Assembly: GCA_003216195.1 (NCBI GenBank)
Contig: QCJF01000003.1
Coordinates: 62,001 to 126,000, forward strand
DNA length: 64,000 bases
Direction of reading: 5' to 3'
DNA from: Pelagibacteraceae bacterium AG-404-P08
Lineage (GTDB): Bacteria > Pseudomonadota > Alphaproteobacteria > HIMB59
Notes under the pieces: model-generated
Told to the model about the DNA's origin: nothing
Database searches by the model: none
Seen by the model: the letters and a program-made list of their open reading frames with translations, nothing else
Shown: positions 55,908 to 64,000 of the stretch, piece after piece
How positions within the stretch are numbered: the first letter of the stretch is position 1
How the letters are laid out: each line of letters starts with the position of its first letter
Translations under genes and position numbers: made by a program

Positions 55908-57353
55908 GTGAGTATAAATTGGAAAAATTACAATTCAGATAATAGCTATGATGAATATTTAACTACTGCAAAAAGTCTCAGAAAAGAAGCTAAAGTAATT
56001 TCTAAAATATTAAACAGCTACTCAATCAAAGATTTAGAAAAAATTGAACAAAATTGTCAAAGCACAATAAGTTCAAGAGGTATTAATTTTAAAGTTTACT
56101 CAGCAGATAAAAAAGCTGCAGAGGAAAAAAAATGGCCATTAGATATTATTCCAAGAATCATATTGAAATCTCAATGGTTGAGGGTAAGAAAAGGGCTAAT
56201 ACAAAGGTGTAAAGCACTTAATTTATTTATAAACGATGTCTATAACCAAAAAAGAATATTTAAAGACAACATTGTTCCAAAAGATTTAGTATTTAAATCT
56301 CAAAATTATTTAAAACAATGCGAAGAATTTCAGCCTAAAAGAAAAATTTGGTCTCATATTTCTGGAATAGATTTAATAAGAAATATTGATGGAAAATTTT
56401 TGGTATTGGAAGATAATCTTCGAGTCCCTTCAGGTGTTTCATACATGCTTGAAAATAGAATGGTAATGGGGGAGGTGTTCCCTGAATTATTTACACGTTA
56501 TAGAGTTTCACCAATAAATCATTATTGCAATAGACTTTATCATTGTATGTTAGATGCAATACCTTATAAAAAAAACAATCCAACTATGGTTGTTTTGACA
56601 CCGGGGATTTATAATTCTGCTTACTTTGAGCATTCATTTTTAGCACAGCAAATGGGAATTGCTCTTGTTGAGGGAAAAGATCTTTATGTTGAGAATGATA
56701 AAGTTTATGTAAAGACGGTTAAAGGGGGTTTAAGAGTTGATTGTATATATAGAAGGATTGATGATACTTTTTTAGATCCCAAAACTTTTTTTAAAGGATC
56801 TTTGTTGGGTGTTGCAGGTTTATACAAATCTTACAGAAAAGGTAATGTTGGACTTTTAAATGCCCCTGGTAGTGGTGTAGCTGACGACAAAGTCATTTAC
56901 TCATATGTTCCTAAAATAATTAAATATTATTTAGATGAAGAGCCTAAACTGGACCAAGTAAAGACATATTTATGTCACAATAAATCCGAGAGAGATCACG
57001 TAATATCAAATATTTCAAAAATGATAGTAAAACCAGCCGATGGATCTGGTGGTTATGGAATTATAGTAGGACCTAAATCCTCTAAATCTGAGAGAGAGGC
57101 TTATATTAGGAAAATTTTACACAACCCAAGAAACTTTATAGCTCAACCTTTAGAAATATTATCAACCACACCGACTTTGCAGGGGAATTTAATTGAACCT
57201 CGACATCAAGATTTACGACCATTTATTCTTTCTGGAAGGGAGACATATGTAACTATGGGTGGTTTGACTAGAGTTGCTCTTAAAAAAGGAAGTACGATAG
57301 TTAATAGTTCACAGGGTGGAGGTTCAAAAGATACTATGATTGTAGAAGATTAA
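55908..57353 (+). CDS. Circularly permuted ATP-grasp protein (type 2)
   Basis: 481-residue protein of the circularly permuted ATP-grasp family that accompanies Anbu. KPADGSGGYGIIVGP (ATP-binding lysine and glycine loop), GIDLIRNIDGKFLVLEDNLRVPSG and LGVAGLYKSYRKGNVGLLNAPGSGVADDK are characteristic; it ends VNSSQGGGSKDT, the usual C-terminus, so it is complete. GTG at 55908 is the start. Predicted peptide-bond-forming ligase. The alpha-E and transglutaminase genes that often follow are absent; the next gene is convergent. Confidence 0.9.
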   Translation: MSINWKNYNSDNSYDEYLTTAKSLRKEAKVISKILNSYSIKDLEKIEQNCQSTISSRGINFKVYSADKKAAEEKKWPLDIIPRIILKSQWLRVRKGLIQRCKALNLFINDVYNQKRIFKDNIVPKDLVFKSQNYLKQCEEFQPKRKIWSHISGIDLIRNIDGKFLVLEDNLRVPSGVSYMLENRMVMGEVFPELFTRYRVSPINHYCNRLYHCMLDAIPYKKNNPTMVVLTPGIYNSAYFEHSFLAQQMGIALVEGKDLYVENDKVYVKTVKGGLRVDCIYRRIDDTFLDPKTFFKGSLLGVAGLYKSYRKGNVGLLNAPGSGVADDKVIYSYVPKIIKYYLDEEPKLDQVKTYLCHNKSERDHVISNISKMIVKPADGSGGYGIIVGPKSSKSEREAYIRKILHNPRNFIAQPLEILSTTPTLQGNLIEPRHQDLRPFILSGRETYVTMGGLTRVALKKGSTIVNSSQGGGSKDTMIVED

Positions 57354-57356
57354 ATT

Positions 57357-58793
57357 TTATATCTTCTGCTTCAAAACTATAGTCTGATTTAAATTTTCAA
57401 CCTCTAATAATTCCTCATCCCCATTAGTCCATTTAATTTTAATCTTAAACTCATTTTCATTATCTCTAATTCCATAGTGAGCAACAGGCTCCATTTGACA
57501 TAGATAACCTGATCCTGCATCGATTGTTTTAGAATGTGTTCTTTCATTTGTGTATAAAGTTACAGTTGCACCCCTTGCAGGTGCCCCATGTATATTTAAT
57601 GGCCTAACTCTTAAAAAAGATCTTTTTTCATCACTGTTATATTTAAATAATGTGAGTGGTTGTAATCCTGACTCGCCATGAGAAATCAGGAGTTCAAGTA
57701 TTCCATCATTATCTATATCTGCTACTGCCGCTCCTGTTCCAAGACCATTTGGCTCTAGAGCCTGCTCTAGTTTAATTTCTTTAAAAACACCATTTTCAAC
57801 TATTTTATAAAGTCTATTTGGTTCACCAATGTTATTTAAAAAAACTTCATCGTAACCATCATTATCAAAGTCTGCTGAGATAACTGTCCTAATTTTGGAC
57901 GGCTCGTCAAAAGAGGAAACAGCTATATTTCTAAATTTAATGTCTTCATAAACATAAGCTCTGTGATAGCCTCCCCAATTTCCATTAAGTATGTCAAGTC
58001 TTCCTCTATAGAGTATGTCGGATAAAGCAGTACCCCTTCCATTTTGATAAATATCTCTGACATTCATTTGTCCTGCAACATCTAAAAATTTTCCATTTTT
58101 ATTAAAATATAAGAAATTTGGACCTCTCTCATTTGCTGCGAATATATCCATTTGATCTGTCAATATGTGCCCAGCAACTACAGCTCTTCCACCAGTTATT
58201 TCATCTAAGTTAAGACTTACAGCTAAGTCTACAACTCTATCATCAATATATTCGTAAAATCTAGTAGGACCTCCATAGTTAGCAACATATACCCCATAAT
58301 TGCCTTTACCTTCTCTATCGACACATACGACTGATCTTCCCGCAGTTAAATTTAACTCGTCTTGGTTAATATCTTTTTCAAACAAATCGACTATTTTTTT
58401 ATTTTCAATGTTTAATAATCTATCAGAGTACATTTTTTGACCACTGTATGTATCCGTGTTTAAAAAATAAATTTCTTCATGACCGTCTTTGTCTATATCA
58501 CATGCAGCTACACCTATTGTGGATCTATTAAAATCACTAAAAATGTTTTCTTTGATTTTATTTTTGAGACTTTTGCCATCAAAACCTAAAGCAAGATTTT
58601 CATAACCAAAACCTGTGACTATAAACTCATCTAAACCATCCTTATCAAAATCAGTAACTGCAACACCATAGCTCAGTCTTGGTTTTTGATCTGGTAGAAG
58701 GTTACTAATATCTTTAAAAAAGCTTTTATCAGCAAATGAAGTCATAGAATAAAAAACAAAAAATATTAGACATGAAAAATTGATAAGTTTCAT
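57357..58793 (-). CDS. Exported FG-GAP repeat / ASPIC-UnbV protein (CRTAC1-like)
   Basis: 478 residues with an N-terminal signal peptide (about 1-21). At least four calcium-loop repeats are visible: DFDKDGLDEF, DIDKDGHEEI, DFDNDGYDEV and DIDNDGILEL, each from an FG-GAP beta-propeller blade. The C-terminal ASPIC/UnbV domain includes RVRPLNIHGAPARGATVTLY and GYLCQMEPVAHYGI. Such proteins are extracellular or periplasmic binding scaffolds. It lies 4 bases from the convergent ATP-grasp gene. Confidence 0.9.
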   Translation of the reverse strand: MKLINFSCLIFFVFYSMTSFADKSFFKDISNLLPDQKPRLSYGVAVTDFDKDGLDEFIVTGFGYENLALGFDGKSLKNKIKENIFSDFNRSTIGVAACDIDKDGHEEIYFLNTDTYSGQKMYSDRLLNIENKKIVDLFEKDINQDELNLTAGRSVVCVDREGKGNYGVYVANYGGPTRFYEYIDDRVVDLAVSLNLDEITGGRAVVAGHILTDQMDIFAANERGPNFLYFNKNGKFLDVAGQMNVRDIYQNGRGTALSDILYRGRLDILNGNWGGYHRAYVYEDIKFRNIAVSSFDEPSKIRTVISADFDNDGYDEVFLNNIGEPNRLYKIVENGVFKEIKLEQALEPNGLGTGAAVADIDNDGILELLISHGESGLQPLTLFKYNSDEKRSFLRVRPLNIHGAPARGATVTLYTNERTHSKTIDAGSGYLCQMEPVAHYGIRDNENEFKIKIKWTNGDEELLEVENLNQTIVLKQKI

Positions 58794-58851
58794 ACAATTA
58801 TTACTTATTATTCAATGATCTAGATTTCTATGAGCTGTGTAATTAAGAGAA

Positions 58852-59589
58852 ATGTATTTGAAACAGCTCTCATTTAGAATCAATAAATATCTAGTAATTT
58901 TTCTTATCCTGTTATTATTTTTGTTTTTACATAAAACATTAAATTCATCAGAAAATACTATAAAAAATGAAGAATATTATTATGAAACTTTGCGAGTTAA
59001 TTGGAGTGATATATTCCCTGATGGAAATAGAAATGCAGCAGGGCCAAAATTTTTTAAGTATTTAATTGATCAAGATCTCAGTTTTGATGATTTTGTTGAA
59101 TTCAACAAAAGATATTGTCCTGTATCTGGATCTCTTATTCGACCAGGATCCGTGCCTGATTTTATCAGTATGACTGAAGATACTACTAATAATAAAACTT
59201 GTGGTTATATGTATCGTTGTTGTTGGCCGTGTACATGTGACTCAATGAAATATGCTAAGACTATGAATATTTCACATAAATTTAAGGGGATTGAAGAGCA
59301 ATTTACTGCTATGACTATTGATAATCCCTGTGGTAAAGAGGAATTTCCGCTAGAGGTAAATCGAGATTATTTTTGTGATGGTAATGAAATGAATTTAGAT
59401 CAGGTTTTTGCAGTTGACCAAAAAATGATAATTGGCTTTTTGCATAATCCAACTACTTGTAATGGTAACGACCTTTTAGCTATTAATAGCCATCCTGTCG
59501 TCGGAGAACAATGTAAGATAAGGAATTCTACCAAAGAAGAGGAACTAATATCAGGTATGGGAGATATTTTTATAAAATTATCAAATTAA
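58852..59589 (+). CDS. Cysteine-rich membrane-anchored or exported protein, unknown function
   Basis: 245 residues: a hydrophobic N-terminal segment (about 13-28) then a soluble domain with ten Cys (89, 117, 123, 124, 127, 129, 160, 175, 203, 221). The core is RYCPVSGSLIRPG and CGYMYRCCWPCTCD, a dense metal-site-like or disulfide-rich pattern. I do not recognise the family. It is divergent from the FG-GAP gene (58-base gap), so shared regulation is possible. Periplasmic location with disulfides, or bound metal, are both plausible. Confidence 0.8.
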   Translation: MYLKQLSFRINKYLVIFLILLLFLFLHKTLNSSENTIKNEEYYYETLRVNWSDIFPDGNRNAAGPKFFKYLIDQDLSFDDFVEFNKRYCPVSGSLIRPGSVPDFISMTEDTTNNKTCGYMYRCCWPCTCDSMKYAKTMNISHKFKGIEEQFTAMTIDNPCGKEEFPLEVNRDYFCDGNEMNLDQVFAVDQKMIIGFLHNPTTCNGNDLLAINSHPVVGEQCKIRNSTKEEELISGMGDIFIKLSN

Positions 59590-59592
59590 TAT

Positions 59593-59775
59593 TTATTTCA
59601 TAATTTTGTAGTCAGCATAAATAATAGTATTCGCCTCTTGAGCTCTGTATTTTTTCAAGAATTTTATTCTTTTATATTTTAATCTTAACTCCCTCAATTC
59701 CTTAGCTGCTTCTCTTCTATATTTTCTATTTTTCCACCATGATGTATTTCCTACTTCTAAGGTAACAGTTTTCAT
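59593..59775 (-). CDS. Small basic protein, 60 residues, unknown function
   Basis: Strongly basic, helical 60-residue protein (SWWKNRKYRREAAKELRELR) with no membrane segment. Its ATG directly abuts the stop of the 137-residue membrane protein upstream, so they are likely co-translated. It could bind nucleic acid or a membrane surface; there is no family match I can name. Confidence 0.6.
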   Translation of the reverse strand: MKTVTLEVGNTSWWKNRKYRREAAKELRELRLKYKRIKFLKKYRAQEANTIIYADYKIMK

Positions 59776-60189
59776 TTAAATGACAGTTTCTGCCTTCAGG
59801 ATATCTAGAATTAACATAAAGGTAAAATAACCAGCATTTATAAAAACAATAAAACTGAACATATAAATAATTTCTTTTGATATATTTTCGCCAACAAAAT
59901 TTGGAAAAAAGTATTTACCTAAAAGAAAGCTAATCTCAGAATAAATTACTGTAATTGTAGCAGCAATAAACAATACATAAGTAAATTTTCCAAAAAAATT
60001 TACAACTAATAAACTTGCAATAGTAATCAATAATAAGAAAAGTGATGAATAAATCGATAAATTTGAAATAGTTAATTTTTTCTTATAAATTTTTCTTGTT
60101 AATAGAAGTAAAAAGAAGATTGTAGTTAAAATAGAAGAAACTAAAATAATTTTAGTATTATATAGAGAGTCTGAAAAAAAAATGTCCAA
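59776..60189 (-). CDS. Four-helix membrane protein, 137 residues, unknown function
   Basis: Hydrophobic helices at about 13-31, 41-63, 66-90 and 106-130. The frame opens at TTG 60189 (MDIFFSD); no earlier ATG fits. It is second of three small genes on this strand (30, 137 and 60 residues) with gaps of 3 and 0 bases. No recognised domain. Confidence 0.65.
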   Translation of the reverse strand: MDIFFSDSLYNTKIILVSSILTTIFFLLLLTRKIYKKKLTISNLSIYSSLFLLLITIASLLVVNFFGKFTYVLFIAATITVIYSEISFLLGKYFFPNFVGENISKEIIYMFSFIVFINAGYFTFMLILDILKAETVI

Positions 60190-60192
60190 AAA

Positions 60193-60285
60193 CTATTTTT
60201 TTCTAATTTTTCTGATAGTCATCACTGAAAGGAACAATACAAAGAATATTAAAGCAAACGCCCCAATTAAAAATATCCATTTCAT
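60193..60285 (-). CDS. Single-helix membrane micro-protein, 30 residues
   Basis: ATG 60285 to TAG 60193: MKWIFLIGAFALIFF, continuing hydrophobic to residue 22, then a basic tail TIRKIRKK. One membrane helix with positive-inside topology. Its stop is three bases before the TTG start of the 137-residue gene, which suggests translational coupling and argues for being real. No Shine-Dalgarno site visible. Confidence 0.45.
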   Translation of the reverse strand: MKWIFLIGAFALIFFVLFLSVMTIRKIRKK

Positions 60286-60320
60286 AAGTTAATTATACAA
60301 ATTTTGCTTTAAGTTGGAAG

Positions 60321-62900
60321 TTATGATCTCAAAACCCTAAGGTTTTTATTAGCAATTTTTAATCCGTACTTATCTTTGGTAAAAATTAATTTATCTTCAA
60401 TATTTTCACCGATATCTAATATTACCTCTGATAAGGGGTTTAAAACTTCATCTTGCAATAATCTTTTCAAAGGTCTGGCCCCAAATAAAGGATCAAAACC
60501 TTTTTCTTTCAAATAGTTAAAGGCTTCATCAGTAAAGCCAATTGAAATACCTTTTGAGGAGATTCTTTGTTCAATTAATTGAATTTGATTATTTAAAATC
60601 ACACTAATATTTTCTTTTGATAATTTGTTAAAGAGTATTATGTCATCAATTCTATTTAAAAACTCCAGTCGAAAATGATTTTTTAATTCTTCAAGAGCTA
60701 GGTTCTTTTTTGTTGTATAGTCAAAATTATCATCAATTGGGATTTGTGAGCCAATGTTTGAAGTCATAATGATAAGGGTATTTTTAAAATTAACTATTTT
60801 TCCTTTTGAATCTGTCAACCTACCATCATCTAAAATTTGTAGTAGAATATTAAATACGTCAGGGTGTGCTTTTTCAATTTCATCAAACAAAATTACTTGG
60901 TAGGGGCGTCTGCGAACAGAGTCAGTTAACTTCCCACCATCATCGTAACCAACATAACCTGGAGGAGATCCTATAAGCTTACTAACTGAGTGTTTTTCCA
61001 TATACTCGGACATGTCAAGTCTTAGCATTTGCTTTTCGTTATCAAAAACATACTCTGCTAGTGCTTTTGATAATTCAGTTTTTCCTACACCAGTTGGGCC
61101 TAAAAAAAGGAAGGACCCCAGAGGTTTATCAGGATCTTGAAGACCTGCTTTTGAAATCTTAATTGCCTTAGATACTTTCTCAATAGCATCTTGTTGGCCA
61201 ATAACTCTTTTTTCTAACAGTTTTTCTATGTTTATTAACTTATCTTTTTCGCCTCCGATAAGTTTTTCTAAAGGTATACCCGTCCACTTTGATACCACAC
61301 TTGCGATATCTTCAGCATTAATCACTTCATTTATTATTGTAGCCTGCTCTTTTCTATTCAATTCTTCATACTCTTTTTGAAGACTAGGGAGCAAGCCATA
61401 CATGATTTCACTTGCTTTTGTTAAATCACCACTTCTTTGAGCACCCTCGAGGTCTTCTTTTGCTTGATCAATTCGTTCATTTAAATTTCTTTTTGTATCT
61501 AGTATCTTTTTTTCTGACTCCCAAGTGCTATTGAGTATATTTAGTTTTTCTTGAATATCTGATATTTGACTTTCAATTTTTTCATTTTTTTTCTCATCTT
61601 TTTCATTATCTTTTAAAAGAACGTTTTTTTCCATCTGTAGTTTAATAAGATCTCTGTCAAGCTGGTCTATTTCTTCAGGTTTACTGTCAATTTCCATTTT
61701 AACTTTACTCGCAGCCTCATCCATTAAATCAATCGCTTTATCAGGCAAAAAACGATCAGTTATATATCGATCTGATAATTGAACTGATGATAAAATAGCC
61801 TCATCGCTAATTCTTATTCCGTGATGAATTTCGTATTTTTCTTTTAGACCTCTTAAAATAGCAACAGCATCCGTTGAAGAGGGCTCATTAACAAAAACTG
61901 GTTGAAAACGTCTTGTTAAGGCTGCATCTTTCTCAAAATATTTTTTATATTCATCTAAAGTGGTTGCACCAACGCAATGTAATTCACCTCTAGCTAATGC
62001 TGGTTTTAGCATGTTAGATGCATCCATCGCTCCATCTGTTTTTCCAGCACCAACAAGAGTATGTATCTCATCTATAAATAAAATTATTGAACCGTTTTGT
62101 TTGTGAATTTCTTTTAAAACATTTTGAAGTCTTTCTTCAAATTCTCCACGATACTTGGCACCGGCTAGCAATAATCCCAGATCAAGTATTCGAATAACTT
62201 TATTTTCTAATGAGCGTGGAACATCTTTATTTACGATTCTTTGCGCTAAACCTTCTATCAATGCAGTTTTTCCAACACCAGGGTCTCCAATTAATATTGG
62301 ATTATTTTTAGTTCTCCTTGATAAAACTTGAATAGTTCTTCTAATTTCCTCATCTCTTCCAATAACCGGATCTAACTCTCTTTTTTGTGCCTTTTGAGTA
62401 ACATTGATTGTATACTTTTCTAAAGCGTTAAAATTATCATCAGAATTTTCGCTTTCAGATTTTCCGTCTTTTCTAAACTCTTGGATTTTTGTTTTAACTA
62501 ATCCAAGACTTAGCTCATTTTTTTTTAATATTTTTTCAATTTGTTCATCTGATTTTATGCAACTTAAAAATAAAGAGTCGATCGATACAAAACTATCTTG
62601 ATTAGACTTAGCAATTTTTTCTGCATTTTCAAAAAGACTCAATAATTTAGGATCAGCATAAATTTGACTACTGTTTGAGTTATTTACTTGTTCTTTAGAT
62701 AATATTTCAGAAACAGTTGTTTTAATTATACCGGTGTTAATTTTCTCAAAAATTTTATTAATCAATTCATGATTGGAATTTAATAATTCATTAAAAATAT
62801 GAATAGGGGCAATTTTTTGATGTTTTTTACTTAATGCTAAATTTTGTGCAGAATTAATAATTTTTTTTGAACTATTAGTATATTTTTCAAAATTCATCAT
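60321..62900 (-). CDS. clpB: ATP-dependent disaggregase ClpB
   Basis: Hsp100 chaperone that rescues aggregated protein with DnaK. Start at ATG 62900 (or the next codon) giving about 859 residues, the normal ClpB length; a further 74 in-frame codons upstream are antisense to the next gene and not ClpB-like. N domain, first Walker [16 protein letters not shown], the long coiled-coil M domain, second Walker [16 protein letters not shown] and [16 protein letters not shown] are all present. Divergent from a 35-residue gene across 22 bases, so its promoter must lie within or near that gene. Confidence 0.96.
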   Translation of the reverse strand: MMNFEKYTNSSKKIINSAQNLALSKKHQKIAPIHIFNELLNSNHELINKIFEKINTGIIKTTVSEILSKEQVNNSNSSQIYADPKLLSLFENAEKIAKSNQDSFVSIDSLFLSCIKSDEQIEKILKKNELSLGLVKTKIQEFRKDGKSESENSDDNFNALEKYTINVTQKAQKRELDPVIGRDEEIRRTIQVLSRRTKNNPILIGDPGVGKTALIEGLAQRIVNKDVPRSLENKVIRILDLGLLLAGAKYRGEFEERLQNVLKEIHKQNGSIILFIDEIHTLVGAGKTDGAMDASNMLKPALARGELHCVGATTLDEYKKYFEKDAALTRRFQPVFVNEPSSTDAVAILRGLKEKYEIHHGIRISDEAILSSVQLSDRYITDRFLPDKAIDLMDEAASKVKMEIDSKPEEIDQLDRDLIKLQMEKNVLLKDNEKDEKKNEKIESQISDIQEKLNILNSTWESEKKILDTKRNLNERIDQAKEDLEGAQRSGDLTKASEIMYGLLPSLQKEYEELNRKEQATIINEVINAEDIASVVSKWTGIPLEKLIGGEKDKLINIEKLLEKRVIGQQDAIEKVSKAIKISKAGLQDPDKPLGSFLFLGPTGVGKTELSKALAEYVFDNEKQMLRLDMSEYMEKHSVSKLIGSPPGYVGYDDGGKLTDSVRRRPYQVILFDEIEKAHPDVFNILLQILDDGRLTDSKGKIVNFKNTLIIMTSNIGSQIPIDDNFDYTTKKNLALEELKNHFRLEFLNRIDDIILFNKLSKENISVILNNQIQLIEQRISSKGISIGFTDEAFNYLKEKGFDPLFGARPLKRLLQDEVLNPLSEVILDIGENIEDKLIFTKDKYGLKIANKNLRVLRS

Positions 62901-62922
62901 ATAATTTATTTGGTAATAATTT

Positions 62923-63030
62923 ATGAAGAAACAAGACCTAAAAAAAAAATTTTTTGAACAACAAAAAAAAGATAAATTAGCCCAAAAGTTAAGAGAAAAT
63001 CTAAAAAAAAGAAAAAAAATTAAGAAATAA
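62923..63030 (+). CDS. Small Lys-rich protein, 35 residues, upstream of murA
   Basis: ATG 62923 to TAA 63030. Lysine-rich and helical, ending in AQKLRENLKKRKKIKK. Short proteins with a LRxNLKRRK-like end are frequent in alphaproteobacteria; their function is not known to me. It is three bases upstream of murA, suggesting a shared message. Confidence 0.6.
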   Translation: MKKQDLKKKFFEQQKKDKLAQKLRENLKKRKKIKK

Positions 63031-63033
63031 ATA

Positions 63034-64000
63034 ATGCAAACGGTAGTTATAAAAGGTCCTTCAACCTTGAAAGGGCAAATAAAAATCTCTGGTTCAAAAA
63101 ATGCTTCTTTGCCAATTATCATTTCGACTCTGTTGGCAAAAGGTGAGTGTCTTATTCATAACGTACCTAACCTTAGAGATACAAGATTTTTAATCTCAAT
63201 TTTAAAAGATTTAGGTTGTGATGTTGATTTTCAAAAAAATACTCTATTTGTTAGAAGTTCTGCTATTACAAAAAAATCAGCTGATTACGAATATGTTCGT
63301 CAAATGAGAGCATCTATTGTTATTTTAGGTCCTGCGATTTCAAGATATAAAAAATTTAAAATAGCTCTTCCTGGTGGTTGCTCAATTGGCACTAGAGGAA
63401 TTGATTTGCACTTAAATGCTCTAAAGTTAATGGGTGTAAAAATCTCAATAAAAAATGGTTATGTAATAGCTGAGAGAAAAAAAAATAATTTAAATGCAAT
63501 TGACCATAAATTTCCAAAAATTAGTGTAGGTGCAACACAAAATATTTTAATGGCAGCTAGTCTTGCAAGTGGAAAAAGTACATTAAAAAATTGTGCTATC
63601 GAGCCCGAAGTCATGGATTTAATTAATTTTTTAAATAAATGTGGTGCACTTATAAAAGTAAAAAACAGGACAATTACAGTTAGAGGAGTAGAAGATCTAA
63701 AACTTCAAGATTACAAAGTAATACCTGACAGGATAGAAGCTGGTTCGTATATTTTAGCAACTATGGCAACAAAAGGTAGACTCAAATTGAATAACTTCAA
63801 TCCAAAAGACCTAGCTCTTCCTTTGAAACTTTTCAAAGGAATGGGTCTAAAAATAAAAAAGCTATCTAATTCCTCTTATGAAATTTATTGCAAAACACTT
63901 AAACCAATAAAAAAAATTTCTACTAAAGAATTTCCAGGATACCCTACAGATTTGCAGGCTCAGCTAATAGCAACACAACTTAAGTCTGGTTTAAAGTCGA
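63034..64000 (+). CDS. murA: UDP-N-acetylglucosamine 1-carboxyvinyltransferase (partial)
   Basis: First committed step of peptidoglycan synthesis: transfers enolpyruvate from PEP to UDP-GlcNAc. 322 codons are present and the gene runs off the window end. The N-terminal GQIKISGSKNASLPI, YVRQMRASIVILGP and the fosfomycin-target Cys in LPGGCSIGTRGIDLHLNAL are intact, as are IPDRIEAGSYI and FPGYPTDLQAQ. Three bases after the 35-residue gene. Confidence 0.96.
   Translation, partial: MQTVVIKGPSTLKGQIKISGSKNASLPIIISTLLAKGECLIHNVPNLRDTRFLISILKDLGCDVDFQKNTLFVRSSAITKKSADYEYVRQMRASIVILGPAISRYKKFKIALPGGCSIGTRGIDLHLNALKLMGVKISIKNGYVIAERKKNNLNAIDHKFPKISVGATQNILMAASLASGKSTLKNCAIEPEVMDLINFLNKCGALIKVKNRTITVRGVEDLKLQDYKVIPDRIEAGSYILATMATKGRLKLNNFNPKDLALPLKLFKGMGLKIKKLSNSSYEIYCKTLKPIKKISTKEFPGYPTDLQAQLIATQLKSGLKS

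Noticed and set aside
60321-63122. 933-codon frame as ClpB
   Set aside because: The first 74 codons are hydrophobic nonsense opposite the 35-residue gene and murA; ClpB begins at 62900.
1-64000. CRISPR arrays, insertion sequences, prophage or restriction systems
   Set aside because: No regular repeat-spacer pattern, transposase, integrase or restriction/defence enzyme was recognised.

Overview
This 64 kb window looks like a slice of chromosome from a streamlined, AT-rich marine alphaproteobacterium, of the SAR11 / HIMB59 / AEGEAN-169 type. The lineage is inferred, not proven. Evidence for it: separate petA-petB-petC genes; rpsU divergent from a COQ9-family gene; a MarR / OmpR-type regulator / EnvZ-type kinase operon; the uvrC-pgsA-moaD-moaE order; a proC / ybjN / lgt / midA / pgeF / prs / rplY / pth / ychF block; a three-gene transhydrogenase; and a 58-residue zf-CHCC protein. 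Genes abut or overlap by 1-20 bases almost everywhere. No rRNA, insertion sequence, phage or CRISPR array was seen.

Layout. 0.07-3.1 kb: trmL and the cytochrome bc1 operon. 3.1-11.1 kb: translation, nucleotide and cell-wall housekeeping (ychF, pth, rplY, prs, pgeF, midA, lgt), then ybjN, proC, a TetR/COQ9-like gene and a csaA-like gene. 11.1-18.6 kb: the two-component/MarR operon, ilvE, moaE-moaD-pgsA-uvrC, a LysR regulator and a tiny zinc-finger gene coupled to htpG. 20.5-24.7 kb: an M17 aminopeptidase, a lipoprotein transglycosylase, gshA and a gshB broken by one base. 24.7-39.8 kb: asmA-like, Ca/Na exchanger, uvrB, aspartate aminotransferase, pyk, DUF1244, pepF, aarF, pntAA-pntAB-pntB, rpsU and coq9. 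39.9-49.8 kb: an aldehyde dehydrogenase / glutamine-synthetase-like / iron alcohol dehydrogenase operon, hisN-like phosphatase, DsbA-type oxidoreductase, BASS transporter, 3-hydroxyisobutyrate-dehydrogenase-like enzyme, thioesterase, lhgO and a peroxiredoxin.

The accessory part is 49.8-60.3 kb. It holds an unexplained structured RNA-like element, a TIGR04372-type glycosyltransferase, a GC-rich islet repeating the 3' end of tRNA-Thr, a TPR-methyltransferase, tRNA-Thr(GGT), small membrane proteins and a second methyltransferase. It also has a 26-residue peptide with nine cysteines, an Anbu proteasome-like protease divergent from a circularly permuted ATP-grasp protein, an FG-GAP/ASPIC protein and a cysteine-rich exported protein. 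The window closes with clpB and the start of murA.

The best candidates for something new are the structured element at 49.9-50.0 kb, the Cys-rich micro-peptide beside the reduced Anbu locus, and the Cys-rich exported protein at 58.9 kb. The gshB frameshift should be checked before any biology is built on it.
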